In this document: positions 16,329 to 24,885 of the stretch, in pieces | Layout: every line of letters starts with the position of its first letter | Position numbering within the stretch: position 1 is the stretch's first letter | Source: Winogradskya humida | GTDB taxonomy: Bacteria > Actinomycetota > Actinomycetes > Mycobacteriales > Micromonosporaceae | DNA: 64,000 nucleotides | Assembly (NCBI RefSeq): GCF_016862215.1 | Contig: NZ_BOMN01000065.1 | Location: forward strand, 1-64,000 | Direction: 5' to 3' | Notes under the pieces: model-generated | What the model was told of the DNA's origin: nothing | Databases searched by the model: none | What the model saw: the letters and a program-made list of their open reading frames with translations, nothing else | Position numbers and translations under genes: made by a program

Positions 16329-17354
16329 ATGATTCCTGGCGTGCGCAAGCGACCCACTATTCGCGACGTCGCTCGCGAGGCCGGGGTCTCCTATGCCACC
16401 GTCTCCCGGGTCCTCAACGGCCGGGAGTGGGTCAGTCCCGAAGCCGTCAAGGCGGTCACCGACGCCATCGCCCGCACCGGCTACACCGCCAACCAGCATG
16501 CCCGCTCGCTGGCCACGGGCCGCTCCGGCTCGATCGCGTTCCTGCTGACCGAGCCGCAGCACCTGCTCTTCCGGGACCCGAACTTCGCGGTCCTGCTGCG
16601 CGGGGTGGCCCAGGCGATGTCCGCGCACGAGCTGACCCTGATCCTGATGATCGCGGCGACCCCGGAGGAACGCACCCGCGCGGTGACGTACCTCAACGGC
16701 GGCCACGTCGACGGGGTCCTGCTGGTCTCGCCGCACTCCGGTGACCCGCTGCTCGGGCAGCTCGTGCAGGCCAACGTGCCGATCGTCGCGTGCGGCAAGG
16801 TGCTCGGGCACGAGACGACGATCAGCTCGGTCGCCGCCGACGAATGGGCCGGTGCCCGGTCCGCGGTGGAGCACCTGCTCGCCGCGGGCTGCCGGCGCAT
16901 CGCCCACATCGCCGGGCCGGAGGACACCTCCGGCGGCGTCGACCGGCTCCGTGGCTACGCCGACGCGCTGACCTCGCACGGGATCGCGGTCGACGAGGCG
17001 TACATCGCGCACGGTGACTGGAGCCACGAGAGCGGCGCCGCCGCCATGCGGGAACTGCTCGACCGGGTGCCCGACCTGGACGGCATCTTCGCCGGATCCG
17101 ACGCCATGGCCGCCGGGACGCTGCCCGTGCTGCGCGAGGCCGGCCGCGACATCCCCGGTGACGTACGCATCGTCGGGTTCGACGACTCCGGGCTCGCCGC
17201 CACGCTGCACCCCCCGCTGAGCACGGTCCGCAACCCGCTGGACCGGATCAGCGAGGAAATGGTCCGGCTCCTCACCGACCTCATCGCCGGGCGTACGCCG
17301 CTGTCGATCACGGTCCCCACCTCGCTCATGCTCCGCGAGTCCTCACCCTCCTGA
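16329..17354 (+). CDS. LacI-family regulator of the galactan locus
   Basis: This is a 341-residue repressor. The N-terminal helix-turn-helix with hinge is RPTIRDVAREAGVSYATVSR, VLNG. The periplasmic-binding-protein-like effector domain includes VDGVLLVSPHSGD, CRRIAHIAGPEDTSGG, LDGIFAGSDAMAAG and VRIVGFDDSGLA. ATG 16329 is served by GAGAGG (16315-16320); a GTG at 16320 is an alternative adding three residues. Position within the operon and the paired palindromes at 13022-13039 and 13111-13127 make it the likely repressor of GH35 and the importer, with a galacto-oligosaccharide inducer. No matching palindrome is seen just before GH53. Confidence 0.9.
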   Translation: MIPGVRKRPTIRDVAREAGVSYATVSRVLNGREWVSPEAVKAVTDAIARTGYTANQHARSLATGRSGSIAFLLTEPQHLLFRDPNFAVLLRGVAQAMSAHELTLILMIAATPEERTRAVTYLNGGHVDGVLLVSPHSGDPLLGQLVQANVPIVACGKVLGHETTISSVAADEWAGARSAVEHLLAAGCRRIAHIAGPEDTSGGVDRLRGYADALTSHGIAVDEAYIAHGDWSHESGAAAMRELLDRVPDLDGIFAGSDAMAAGTLPVLREAGRDIPGDVRIVGFDDSGLAATLHPPLSTVRNPLDRISEEMVRLLTDLIAGRTPLSITVPTSLMLRESSPS

Positions 17355-17431
17355 TCTTTCTCTCCCGTTTCGGCTACACCCGGCATCGCCACCGGTGCCG
17401 TCGTATATTCCCCTGCCGGAAAGGTCCCAAG

Positions 17432-18541
17432 ATGCACCGTCGCATCCGGGCATTGGTCGCCGCCGTCGGCGCCATGGCCCTCGTCCTCACCGCTCCCACA
17501 CCCCCGGCCTCCGCGGCCACGACCCTCACCATGCTCGGCGCCGACGTGTCGTCACTGCAGCGCAGCCTCGACCTCGGGGCCAAGTACTACAACGCCGCCG
17601 GCACCGCGGCGGACCCGCTCGACATCCTCAAGTCGGCCGGCGCGAACTACGGCCGCCTGCGGATCTGGAACAACCCCGCCAGCGGTTACAACAACAAGGC
17701 CAAGGTGCTCCAGCAGGCCAAGACGCTGAAGGCGAAGGGCCTGAAGCTGCTCATCGACTTCCACTACTCCGACACGTGGGCCGACCCGGGCAAGCAGTAC
17801 AAGCCGGCGGCGTGGAACTCCCACACCCTCGCCCAGCTGCAGACCGACGTCTACAACTACACGTACGACATCTGCACCAGCCTCAAGGCCCAGGGCACCA
17901 CCCCGGACTCCGTGCAGATCGGCAACGAGATCAACGTCGGCATGCTCTGGCCCGAGGGACAGGTCAGCAACAACAACTTCGCGCCGCTCGCGAGCCTGCT
18001 CAAGCAGGGCTACAACGCGACGAAGGCCTGCAACAGCGCCACCCAGGTCATGATCCACGTCGCGGACGCCGACAGCATGGCCAACGCCCGCTGGTTCTTC
18101 GACGGCATCAAGGCGCAGGGCGTCAGCTGGGACATCAGCGCGCTCTCGTACTACTGCATGTGGCACGGCACGCTCGCCAACCTCTACAACGTCATCGCCG
18201 ACGTCAAGTCCCGCTACGGCAAGCCCGTGGTGATCGCCGAAACGGCGTACCAGTTCACCACCGCCGACGCGGACAGCGAGAAGAACTCCATCCCCGGCAC
18301 CGTCCTCTGCGACAACATCCCGGCCACCTTCGCCGGCCAGGCCCAGCAGTTCACCTACGTCCAGAACACGGCCCGCAACGCGGGGGCCATCGGCGTCTTC
18401 TACTGGGAACCCACCTGGTACGCCATCAAGGGCAACGGCTGGGACCCCGCCAACATCAACGGTACGGGTGACGGCTGGGACAACATGGCCACGTTCGACT
18501 GGACCGGCCACGTGAACCCGAACATCCGCTGGACCCCGTAA
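17432..18541 (+). CDS. Secreted GH53 endo-beta-1,4-galactanase
   Basis: This exported enzyme cleaves beta-1,4-galactan side chains of pectin (369 residues). The Sec signal peptide ends near PPASA-AT (about residue 29). The catalytic barrel shows GADVSSLQRSLDLGAKYYN, YGRLRIWNNP, LLIDFHYSDTWADPGKQ, the acid/base in QIGNEINVGMLWP (E166), and the nucleophile in VVIAETAYQ (E270). There is no additional binding domain. A GGAAAGG-like site precedes the ATG, and TATATT about 30 bp upstream could be a -10. It completes the galactan pathway: extracellular cleavage, import, then cytoplasmic GH35 hydrolysis. Confidence 0.93.
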   Translation: MHRRIRALVAAVGAMALVLTAPTPPASAATTLTMLGADVSSLQRSLDLGAKYYNAAGTAADPLDILKSAGANYGRLRIWNNPASGYNNKAKVLQQAKTLKAKGLKLLIDFHYSDTWADPGKQYKPAAWNSHTLAQLQTDVYNYTYDICTSLKAQGTTPDSVQIGNEINVGMLWPEGQVSNNNFAPLASLLKQGYNATKACNSATQVMIHVADADSMANARWFFDGIKAQGVSWDISALSYYCMWHGTLANLYNVIADVKSRYGKPVVIAETAYQFTTADADSEKNSIPGTVLCDNIPATFAGQAQQFTYVQNTARNAGAIGVFYWEPTWYAIKGNGWDPANINGTGDGWDNMATFDWTGHVNPNIRWTP

Positions 18542-18554
18542 CACCCTGACCGCC

Positions 18555-18593
18555 GGAAGGTGGGGACGGCCCACCGAACCGCCCCCACCTTCC
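18555..18593 (+). terminator. Terminator hairpin after GH53
   Basis: GGAAGGTGGGG (18555-18565) and CCCCACCTTCC (18583-18593) form a perfect 11-bp stem with a 17-base loop just after the GH53 stop. It ends the galactan transcript and argues that the CHAT gene begins downstream of it. Confidence 0.8.
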
Positions 18594-18619
18594 AGCGACA
18601 CTGGTCCATACTCAATGGC

Positions 18620-20656
18620 GTGCCGAGCCCGTCACTGATCCTGCGAGTGACGCCCGTCCGTCTCGGCCGGATGCGCGACCCGGACCCGGACACGGACGTC
18701 CACCCGGTCTTCGTCACCCGCGACGGCGAGGTTCTCGACCTCGGCCGCCGGCCGTCCTGCCTGACCCTGCTCACAAAACGGTGTCTCGCCAGGCACGACG
18801 TCTACACAGGTACGGCCGAACGCGAGCTCCTGCCTTTCGCACCACTGCGCGTCACGTTCTTCGTGCACGACCCGGTGGCGCTGGTCCGCACCCTGCCAGG
18901 CGATCTGGTTGTCTTCCTCGGCGAACACCTTGCGAGCTCGAGCAGCGCCTCGGCCGCGCAGAGCCTGATCGGGCGGCAGTTCACCGAGGGGATCACGATC
19001 CTCGACGTGGTGACGCTCACCCCGGAGCTGGACGACGGCGATCTCCTAGGTGAGCCCGAGCCGCCACCGTGGGGACCCCGACCCCGGAACTGGGGCGATC
19101 CGAGCACGGACCTCGACCAGCCGCCGCCCCCGGTATTTCACGAATACCCGACGCAGCAGGGGAATTTCCCGGGCGACGCCTACTCGACATGGTCAGGAAC
19201 AGGGGGCGGTAGTAATCCGGGAGCGATCGCGGAGGCGGACGGGACCGTGCGTTCACTGGTCGGGGAAGCACCGGCCGGTGTACGGGTGGGGGCGGAGTTC
19301 AGCCTGGTCGTGCGGATCTCGGCCGAGCAGCCGTGGCCCGGGGCGCGGTCGGCCCTGGTCGAGAACCTGCTCGTCGGACCCGCCGGGCAGGAGGTGGTGC
19401 TGCTGGTGCAGCCGGATTTCGGGCTGACCGGCGAAGATCTCCAGGCCACCGTGCGGGTGCCGTTCCGCGGCGGGTCCCAGCCCGTACGGTTCGGCTTGCG
19501 GGCCACTCGGGGTGGGCTGCGGCATCTGCGGATCTCGGCCTGGCTGGGCGGCACGATGCTCGCCGAGCTGCCGATGGAGGTTTCCGCGGAGGAGCGGCCC
19601 GGCGACAACAGCGTCCAGACTCAGCGGGCGCCGGTCGGGGAGCTGCGATCCGATCCCGGTGACGTGACCATGCAGGTGCACTTCGACGGCAGCCGGTATT
19701 CGTTCCAGCTCGTGTCCACCGGGTACTGGTCGGATCCCGCGGTGGCACGGTCACTGACGGATGCGCCGGGTGCCGCGGTCGAGCGTACGGTCGAAATGCT
19801 CCGTAGGCTGGCGGCCGGGCGCACCGCGTATGGACCGGGTGCGGCCCGCCGATGGGTCCGCGAGACGGGTGTCGGGCTCTGGCAGGACCTGGTCCCCGAG
19901 CCGATCAAGGACGCCTTCTGGGAGTTGCGCGACGACATCGGCTCGTTCACGATCGCCTGCGCCGACGACGCCGTGCCGTGGGAGCTGCTGCATCCGCTGG
20001 GCCGGGGCCGGGATCACGGGTTCCTGGCCGAGCAGTTCCCGGTGCTGAGAAGGGTGCTCGGCCAGCATTCGGCTGCCCGGATCAGCCTGGCCGACCCGCA
20101 CTTCGTCGTGCCGCCCGGATCTCCCGCCGACGCCCACGCGGAGGCAGACACCCTCTCCCGGATCTTGCCGGGGCCCTTGCTGTCCAGGCTGGACGAGCTG
20201 CTGGACCTGCTGGACCGCGAAGACGCCGGCCTGCTGCATTTCGCCTGTCACAACGCGTTCTCCGCCACCCAGGGCGGCTCATCGATCACCCTGGACGGCG
20301 GCGCCTTCGTGCCGCTGATGCTCAACAGTGCTGTGGCGCAACGCAGCCTGGACAGCCGTCGCCCCCTGGTCTTCGTCAACGCCTGCCGCAGCGCCGGAGC
20401 GGCTCCCGAGTACACCCGGATGATGGGCTGGGCCGATCAGTTCATGCGCGCCGGCGCGGGGGCCTTCGTCGGGACGTTGTGGCCGGTCAGCAGCGCGCGG
20501 GCGGCCGCCTATGCGGAGGTCTTCTATGCGGAGCTGACCCGCGGTACCGCGCTGGGCCAGGCATCGCTCCTCGCCAGGCTGGCGATCGAGGACGAGAGCG
20601 ACCCGACATGGCTCGCCTACACCACGTACGGCGACGCGAGCAGTCGCGCCGCGTGA
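18620..20656 (+). CDS. CHAT-domain caspase-like protease
   Basis: This 678-residue cytoplasmic protein (from GTG 18620; ATG 18671 is an alternative) ends in a CHAT domain. The catalytic dyad is visible as H544 in LLHFACHNAF and C589 in VFVNACRSAG. The N-terminal 130 residues match no family I know. A proline-rich linker follows, then a beta-sandwich domain (about 205-330, from SLVVRISAEQPW to ISAWLGGTMLAELPM) often found before CHAT in actinobacteria. CHAT proteins are caspase-related cysteine proteases of conflict and programmed-death systems. The next gene encodes a trypco2 protein 19 bp away, a pairing known from such systems. The usual HG after the catalytic histidine is HN here. Confidence 0.85.
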   Translation: MPSPSLILRVTPVRLGRMRDPDPDTDVHPVFVTRDGEVLDLGRRPSCLTLLTKRCLARHDVYTGTAERELLPFAPLRVTFFVHDPVALVRTLPGDLVVFLGEHLASSSSASAAQSLIGRQFTEGITILDVVTLTPELDDGDLLGEPEPPPWGPRPRNWGDPSTDLDQPPPPVFHEYPTQQGNFPGDAYSTWSGTGGGSNPGAIAEADGTVRSLVGEAPAGVRVGAEFSLVVRISAEQPWPGARSALVENLLVGPAGQEVVLLVQPDFGLTGEDLQATVRVPFRGGSQPVRFGLRATRGGLRHLRISAWLGGTMLAELPMEVSAEERPGDNSVQTQRAPVGELRSDPGDVTMQVHFDGSRYSFQLVSTGYWSDPAVARSLTDAPGAAVERTVEMLRRLAAGRTAYGPGAARRWVRETGVGLWQDLVPEPIKDAFWELRDDIGSFTIACADDAVPWELLHPLGRGRDHGFLAEQFPVLRRVLGQHSAARISLADPHFVVPPGSPADAHAEADTLSRILPGPLLSRLDELLDLLDREDAGLLHFACHNAFSATQGGSSITLDGGAFVPLMLNSAVAQRSLDSRRPLVFVNACRSAGAAPEYTRMMGWADQFMRAGAGAFVGTLWPVSSARAAAYAEVFYAELTRGTALGQASLLARLAIEDESDPTWLAYTTYGDASSRAA

Positions 20657-20675
20657 CCCGAACCGAGGAGAGCAC

Positions 20676-21182
20676 ATGGATGTCATTGACGATCGCGTGA
20701 CCGTCGCGGAGCTGATCGCGACGGTGAAAGAGGTGATCGTCGCGGCCAACCTCTCGGCCACCCAGCCCGGCCGGGACCTCCGCGTGGCGAGCATCGAGAT
20801 CACGCTGCACACCCTGGCGACGAGGACGGCCGGTGGCGTGGCTGATTTCCGCATCCCGGTGCTGGGTCTCCAGGTGAAGCTCGGGCGCACAATCTCCCGG
20901 ACGGACCTGCACACGCTGACGATCACCCTCAGGCCGCCGGCCCCCGCCCGGACGGTCGAGCTGCGCGGCCCCGCCCTCGACGAGATCCTGGTCGAAGCGA
21001 TCGAACGGGTCCGCACGGCAGTGGCGACCGCCGCCCAGGGTGACGACCCGTTCGAGCTCGGCGAAAGCACCATCGACATCACCTTCGGCATCACGCAGGA
21101 GGGAAGCATCACCCTCGGTTTTGAAGGCAACCTCACCGACGACGTATCGCACACCCTGAAACTCCGGCTGGTTCCGGCCTGA
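20676..21182 (+). CDS. Trypco2 (trypsin-co-occurring domain 2) protein
   Basis: This 168-residue soluble protein begins VTVAELIATVKEVIVAANLS, followed by a beta-rich segment (VASIEITLHTLATRTAGGVADFRIPVLG). Its C-terminal half repeats a similar strand pattern (IDITFGITQEGSITLGF). This matches the trypco2 family, described as co-occurring with trypsin-like or CHAT proteases in NTP-dependent and related conflict systems. Its biochemical role is not established; an adaptor or substrate-sensing function is proposed from context. GAGGAG (20665-20670) is a good ribosome binding site. It lies directly between the CHAT gene and a hydrolase, all on one strand. Confidence 0.75.
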   Translation: MDVIDDRVTVAELIATVKEVIVAANLSATQPGRDLRVASIEITLHTLATRTAGGVADFRIPVLGLQVKLGRTISRTDLHTLTITLRPPAPARTVELRGPALDEILVEAIERVRTAVATAAQGDDPFELGESTIDITFGITQEGSITLGFEGNLTDDVSHTLKLRLVPA

Positions 21183-21186
21183 CCGG

Positions 21187-21993
21187 ATGCGAACCTGGAC
21201 AACCGGAACAGCCGGCCCGCACCCGCCGGTCGTTCTGGTGCACGGCGGCCCCGGCCTGTGGGACTACCTGCAGCCGGTCGCTTCGCTGCTCGATCCGGTG
21301 ACCGTCGTGCACCGCTACGACCAGCCGTGGGACGGGCCGCACACCATCGCGCGATACGTCGCGGACCTCGAAGAGCTGCGCCGCCACTGGGGACACGAAC
21401 GCTGGGTCGTCGCGGGACATTCATTCGGAGCAACCCTGGCTTTCGCGTACGCCCACCAGCATCCCGAACGCACCGCCGCGCTGGGGTACCTCAGCGGGGT
21501 GGGTGTCGGCGACTGGCGTACCGGATATCAGCGTTCGTGGCGCACGCGGATCTCCGCTGGGCAGGCCGAACGGCTCGCACTGCTGGAGGAGATGACCCGT
21601 ACCCGCGACGAAGAAGTCGAGTTCCGGACACTCTCCTGGTTCACCGACCACGCCGACCCCGTGCAAGGCTGGAAATGGGCTGCTCAAGACGCCCAGCACG
21701 ACGCGGCCATCAACTTCGAGGCAAACGCGCAGCTCAACGCCGAGACGTCAGCCTGGTCCGACGCGCAGGTGCTGGGCTGGGCGGGCGAGCTGACGATGCC
21801 CGCCTGGTTCGTGCACGGCGATCGGGACCCGCGGCCGCTCAGTTCGGTTGAACGGCTTGCTGCGGCCGTACCCCGTGGGCAATTGATCGTGATCCAGGGC
21901 GCCGGCCACCACCCCTGGCGTGAGCGGCCCGTCTCGTTCGGAGAGACGCTGCGCCGGCTGGTTGTCGGACTCCTGGGGGAAAACCCCCAGTAG
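21187..21993 (+). CDS. Alpha/beta hydrolase, proline-iminopeptidase-like
   Basis: This 268-residue hydrolase starts four bases after the trypco2 stop, so it is probably translated with it. It has the oxyanion motif LVHGGPGLW, the nucleophile elbow VVAGHSFGATLAF with serine, the acidic residue in FVHGDRDPRP, and histidine in IQGAGHHPWRE. HGGPG is characteristic of proline iminopeptidases and related peptidases. It may be a third member of the CHAT-trypco2 unit, for instance processing peptides released by CHAT, or simply a neighbour sharing the promoter. Confidence 0.8.
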   Translation: MRTWTTGTAGPHPPVVLVHGGPGLWDYLQPVASLLDPVTVVHRYDQPWDGPHTIARYVADLEELRRHWGHERWVVAGHSFGATLAFAYAHQHPERTAALGYLSGVGVGDWRTGYQRSWRTRISAGQAERLALLEEMTRTRDEEVEFRTLSWFTDHADPVQGWKWAAQDAQHDAAINFEANAQLNAETSAWSDAQVLGWAGELTMPAWFVHGDRDPRPLSSVERLAAAVPRGQLIVIQGAGHHPWRERPVSFGETLRRLVVGLLGENPQ

Positions 21994-22077
21994 AAGACTG
22001 GCGTCAGCCGGATCCCGCCCGGACGGCCGTTTGAATAGCGTCATCTTCCGTAAGCACCACCGACGGAAGGAGTCCGG

Positions 22078-22806
22078 ATGATCGAGGCCCAGAACCTCAC
22101 TAGACGATACGGCCGGACGGTTGCGGTCGACTCGCTCAGCTTCGACGTCCGGCCGGGCAGCGTCACCGGTTTCCTCGGTCCCAACGGGTCGGGCAAGTCC
22201 ACCACGATGCGGCTGATCCTCGGGCTGGACCGGCCCGACGCCGGTCAGGTGCGGGTCGGCGGGCGCCGTTACCGCGAGCTGCGCTGGCCGCTGCGCGAGG
22301 TCGGCGCCATGCTCGAGGCGAAGGCGTTCCACCCGGGTCGCAGCGCCCGCAGTCATCTGGCCGCGCTGGCCGCCGGCAACGCGATTCCACGCACCAGGGT
22401 CGACGAGGTGCTCGACCTGGTCGGCCTGACCAGCGCGGCCGGTCGGCGGGCCGGGAAGTTCTCCCTCGGGATGGGGCAGCGCCTGGGTGTCGCCGCGGCG
22501 TTGCTGGGTGATCCGGCGGTGCTGCTGCTGGACGAGCCGGTCAACGGGCTCGATCCCGAGGGGGTCCGGTGGATCCGCAACCTGCTCACGTCGCTGGCCG
22601 CGCAGGGCCGCACGGTGTTCGTGTCCAGCCACCTGATCAGCGAGATGGCCCTGACCGCCGAGCGGCTCGTGGTGATCGGCCGGGGCCGGTTGCTCGCGAA
22701 CACCACCGTCGCCGAGTTGTCGGCGGGGGCGGCATCGCTGGAGGCAGCCTTCTTCCGGCTGACCGGCGACTCGGTCGAGTATGCAGCGAAGGAGACAACG
22801 TCATGA
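22078..22806 (+). CDS. ABC-2 type exporter ATPase
   Basis: This is a 242-residue ATPase of the drug or antibiotic exporter type. Walker A is GPNGSGKST (32-40). The signature region is KFSLGMGQRLGVAAALL, with MG in place of SGGQ as in DrrA/BcrA-like ATPases, and Walker B is VLLLDEP. GGAAGGAG precedes the ATG. The stop overlaps the permease start (ATGA). With the two-component genes downstream, it forms a self-regulated export module of the kind that protects against cell-envelope antibiotics; the substrate is unknown. Confidence 0.92.
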   Translation: MIEAQNLTRRYGRTVAVDSLSFDVRPGSVTGFLGPNGSGKSTTMRLILGLDRPDAGQVRVGGRRYRELRWPLREVGAMLEAKAFHPGRSARSHLAALAAGNAIPRTRVDEVLDLVGLTSAAGRRAGKFSLGMGQRLGVAAALLGDPAVLLLDEPVNGLDPEGVRWIRNLLTSLAAQGRTVFVSSHLISEMALTAERLVVIGRGRLLANTTVAELSAGAASLEAAFFRLTGDSVEYAAKETTS

Positions 22807-23555
22807 CCACCATCGCGGCCGCCCGGATGGAATGGATCAAGCTACGCAGCCTGCGCTCGACCTGGTGGACCCTCGCCGTCACGGTCGCCGGAACCGTCGG
22901 CATCGGTCTCGCCGTGGGCCTGAACAGCAAGGACGCCGCCGCTGACCTGACCAACAACGCGCTGGCCGGAGTGGTCCCCGGTCTGCTGCTGACGGGTGTG
23001 CTCGGCGTCCTGACCATGACGAGCGAATACAGCTCGGGCACGATCCGGGCCACGCTGGCAGTCGTCCCGCGTCGGGGCGTGGTCCTGGCGGCGAAGGCGG
23101 CGGTGTTCGGGGTCGTGACCCTGATCGTCGGGGAGGTCGCGGCGTTCACCGCGTTCCTCGCCGCAGCGACCACGGTGCGTCACGGCATCACGGCGCCCGC
23201 ACTTAGCGATCCCGGGGTGCTGCGGGCGGTCATGCTCTCCGGGGCCGCGTTCTGCCTGATCGGGCTGCTCGGGCTGGGCCTGGGCGCGATCATCCGGCAC
23301 AGCGCGGCCGCGGTCGGGGTGCTGGTCGCCGGGGTGTATGTGGTGGTTCAGGTCATCGGGTTCTTCGCGCACAGCGCCGCGGCGTACATGCCGATCCTGA
23401 TCCTGGAGAATTCCCTCAGCACGACCAGGCCGGTGACCTGCGGGGCATCATGCCCGGACTTTCTCTCCGCGTGGGCCGGGCTCGGCATGCTCTCGCTGTA
23501 CGCCGTGATCGCGCTGGTCGCCGGCGGATGGTTGCTGGCCCGGCGGGACGCGTAG
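22803..23555 (+). CDS. ABC-2 type exporter permease
   Basis: This 250-residue integral membrane protein has about six predicted spans. It starts MTTIAAARMEWIKLRSLRSTWW, a hallmark of actinobacterial ABC-2 permeases, and includes LLTGVLGVLTMTSEYSSGTIRATLAVVP, the typical cytoplasmic stretch after span two. It overlaps the ATPase stop by four bases and the sensor kinase follows within 17 bp, so all four genes are one operon. Confidence 0.9.
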   Translation: MTTIAAARMEWIKLRSLRSTWWTLAVTVAGTVGIGLAVGLNSKDAAADLTNNALAGVVPGLLLTGVLGVLTMTSEYSSGTIRATLAVVPRRGVVLAAKAAVFGVVTLIVGEVAAFTAFLAAATTVRHGITAPALSDPGVLRAVMLSGAAFCLIGLLGLGLGAIIRHSAAAVGVLVAGVYVVVQVIGFFAHSAAAYMPILILENSLSTTRPVTCGASCPDFLSAWAGLGMLSLYAVIALVAGGWLLARRDA

Positions 23556-23571
23556 GCGGAGGATGGTTGCC

Positions 23572-24885
23572 ATGGGCATCGGGGGGAACACGTTCACCCG
23601 GCGGGCGGGCGCAGAGCTGGTGTTCTGCCTGGCCGGGTTGCCGTTCATCGTGCTCAATCCGCTGGTGCTGCTCGTTCTCGCGGTGGACCTGAGCTGGCTG
23701 GTGACCAGCGGCGCGCGAGGCAACCCGTCCCCGGTCGACGTGGCCATCGGTGTTGTCTGCCTGGGACTGCTGCTGGTGCTGCTGGTGTCCACGCCGGCCG
23801 CCCGGCGGCTCGGTTCGCTGCAGCGGAGGCTCGCGACCCGGCTGCTCGGGACGCGGGTCGGGGCACCACTGTTCGATCCGGGCCCTCGCGACAAGGCAGG
23901 CTGGCGGGTCATGGCCTACCAGCTGGCCAAGCTGCCGGCCGGGCTGCTGGAGCTCTACGCCGCGTCCCTCTGGGTCTACGGACTGATCAACCTGAGCTAC
24001 CCGCTGCTGTGGGGAGCGTTCCGCAACCACGAGCCGGGAGCCCAGCTGAGCCCATTGCCGGTGTTCACGCCGCTCGGCTGGTTCGGCGAGGGTACGTTCC
24101 ACGTCGCGACCCTGCCCGGCACGTTCGCCGCGGCTTCGGCGGGTGCGGCGATGCTGCTGGCAGCCCCGTGGGCCACCCGGGCCGTCACGTCCGTCGATGC
24201 CTGGCTGATCCGCGGCCTGCTCGGGCCCGGGCAGCTGGCGCAGCGAGTTTACGACCTGGAGCAGAGCCGGGCCCTCGCCGTCGACGACTCGGCCGCCCTG
24301 TTGCGCCGGGTCGAGCGGGACCTGCACGACGGCGCGCAGATGCGGCTGGCTACGCTCGCCATGAACCTCGGCATGGCCCGGGAGAAGCTCGGCCACCACG
24401 GCGAGGTCCCGGATGCCGAGGCCGCCCGTGAGCTGGTCGACGCGGCGCTGCGGGGAGCCAAGGACGCGCTCGGCGAGCTGCGCGGCCTGGTCCGCGGGAT
24501 CCACCCGCCGGTGCTCGACAACGGGCTGGCGGACGCCCTCACCTCGCTGGTCGCCGACAGTGCGATCCCCGTCGAGCTGGCGGTCGGCATCCCGGTCCGG
24601 CCCACCCCGGCGATCGAGACCATCGCCTACTTCTGCGCCGCCGAGCTGCTCGCCAACGCGGCGAAACACAGCTACGCCACCACGATCACCCTCCGGGCGG
24701 CCGTCCAGCGGGACGTGCTGCGACTCAGCGTCGGCGACGACGGCACCGGCGGCGCCGACCCCGCCGGAGGCAGCGGACTGTCCGGGCTCACGCAGCGGGT
24801 CGCCGTGGTGGACGGCGAGCTCACGATCGCGAGCCCACCCGGCGGCCCGACGACCATCACCGTCGCACTCCCGCTGCGCGCATGA
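23572..24885 (+). CDS. Sensor histidine kinase of the ABC exporter operon
   Basis: This is a 437-residue NarL-type kinase. The N-terminal half has about five hydrophobic segments (for example LVFCLAGLPFIVLNPLVLLV). The HisKA_3 motif VERDLHDGAQMRLATLAMNL carries H252. The HATPase domain includes CAAELLANAAKHSYAT and SGLSGLTQRVAVVDG. The DLHDGAQ form is typical of actinobacterial kinases located beside ABC exporters. ATG 23572 is used because GGAGG (23558-23562) is nine bases before it. It overlaps the regulator gene by four bases. Confidence 0.9.
   Translation: MGIGGNTFTRRAGAELVFCLAGLPFIVLNPLVLLVLAVDLSWLVTSGARGNPSPVDVAIGVVCLGLLLVLLVSTPAARRLGSLQRRLATRLLGTRVGAPLFDPGPRDKAGWRVMAYQLAKLPAGLLELYAASLWVYGLINLSYPLLWGAFRNHEPGAQLSPLPVFTPLGWFGEGTFHVATLPGTFAAASAGAAMLLAAPWATRAVTSVDAWLIRGLLGPGQLAQRVYDLEQSRALAVDDSAALLRRVERDLHDGAQMRLATLAMNLGMAREKLGHHGEVPDAEAARELVDAALRGAKDALGELRGLVRGIHPPVLDNGLADALTSLVADSAIPVELAVGIPVRPTPAIETIAYFCAAELLANAAKHSYATTITLRAAVQRDVLRLSVGDDGTGGADPAGGSGLSGLTQRVAVVDGELTIASPPGGPTTITVALPLRA

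Noticed and set aside
18560..18619. Upstream GTG at 18560 as start of the CHAT protein
   Set aside because: It lies within the stem of the GH53 terminator hairpin, so it is unlikely to be on the CHAT transcript.
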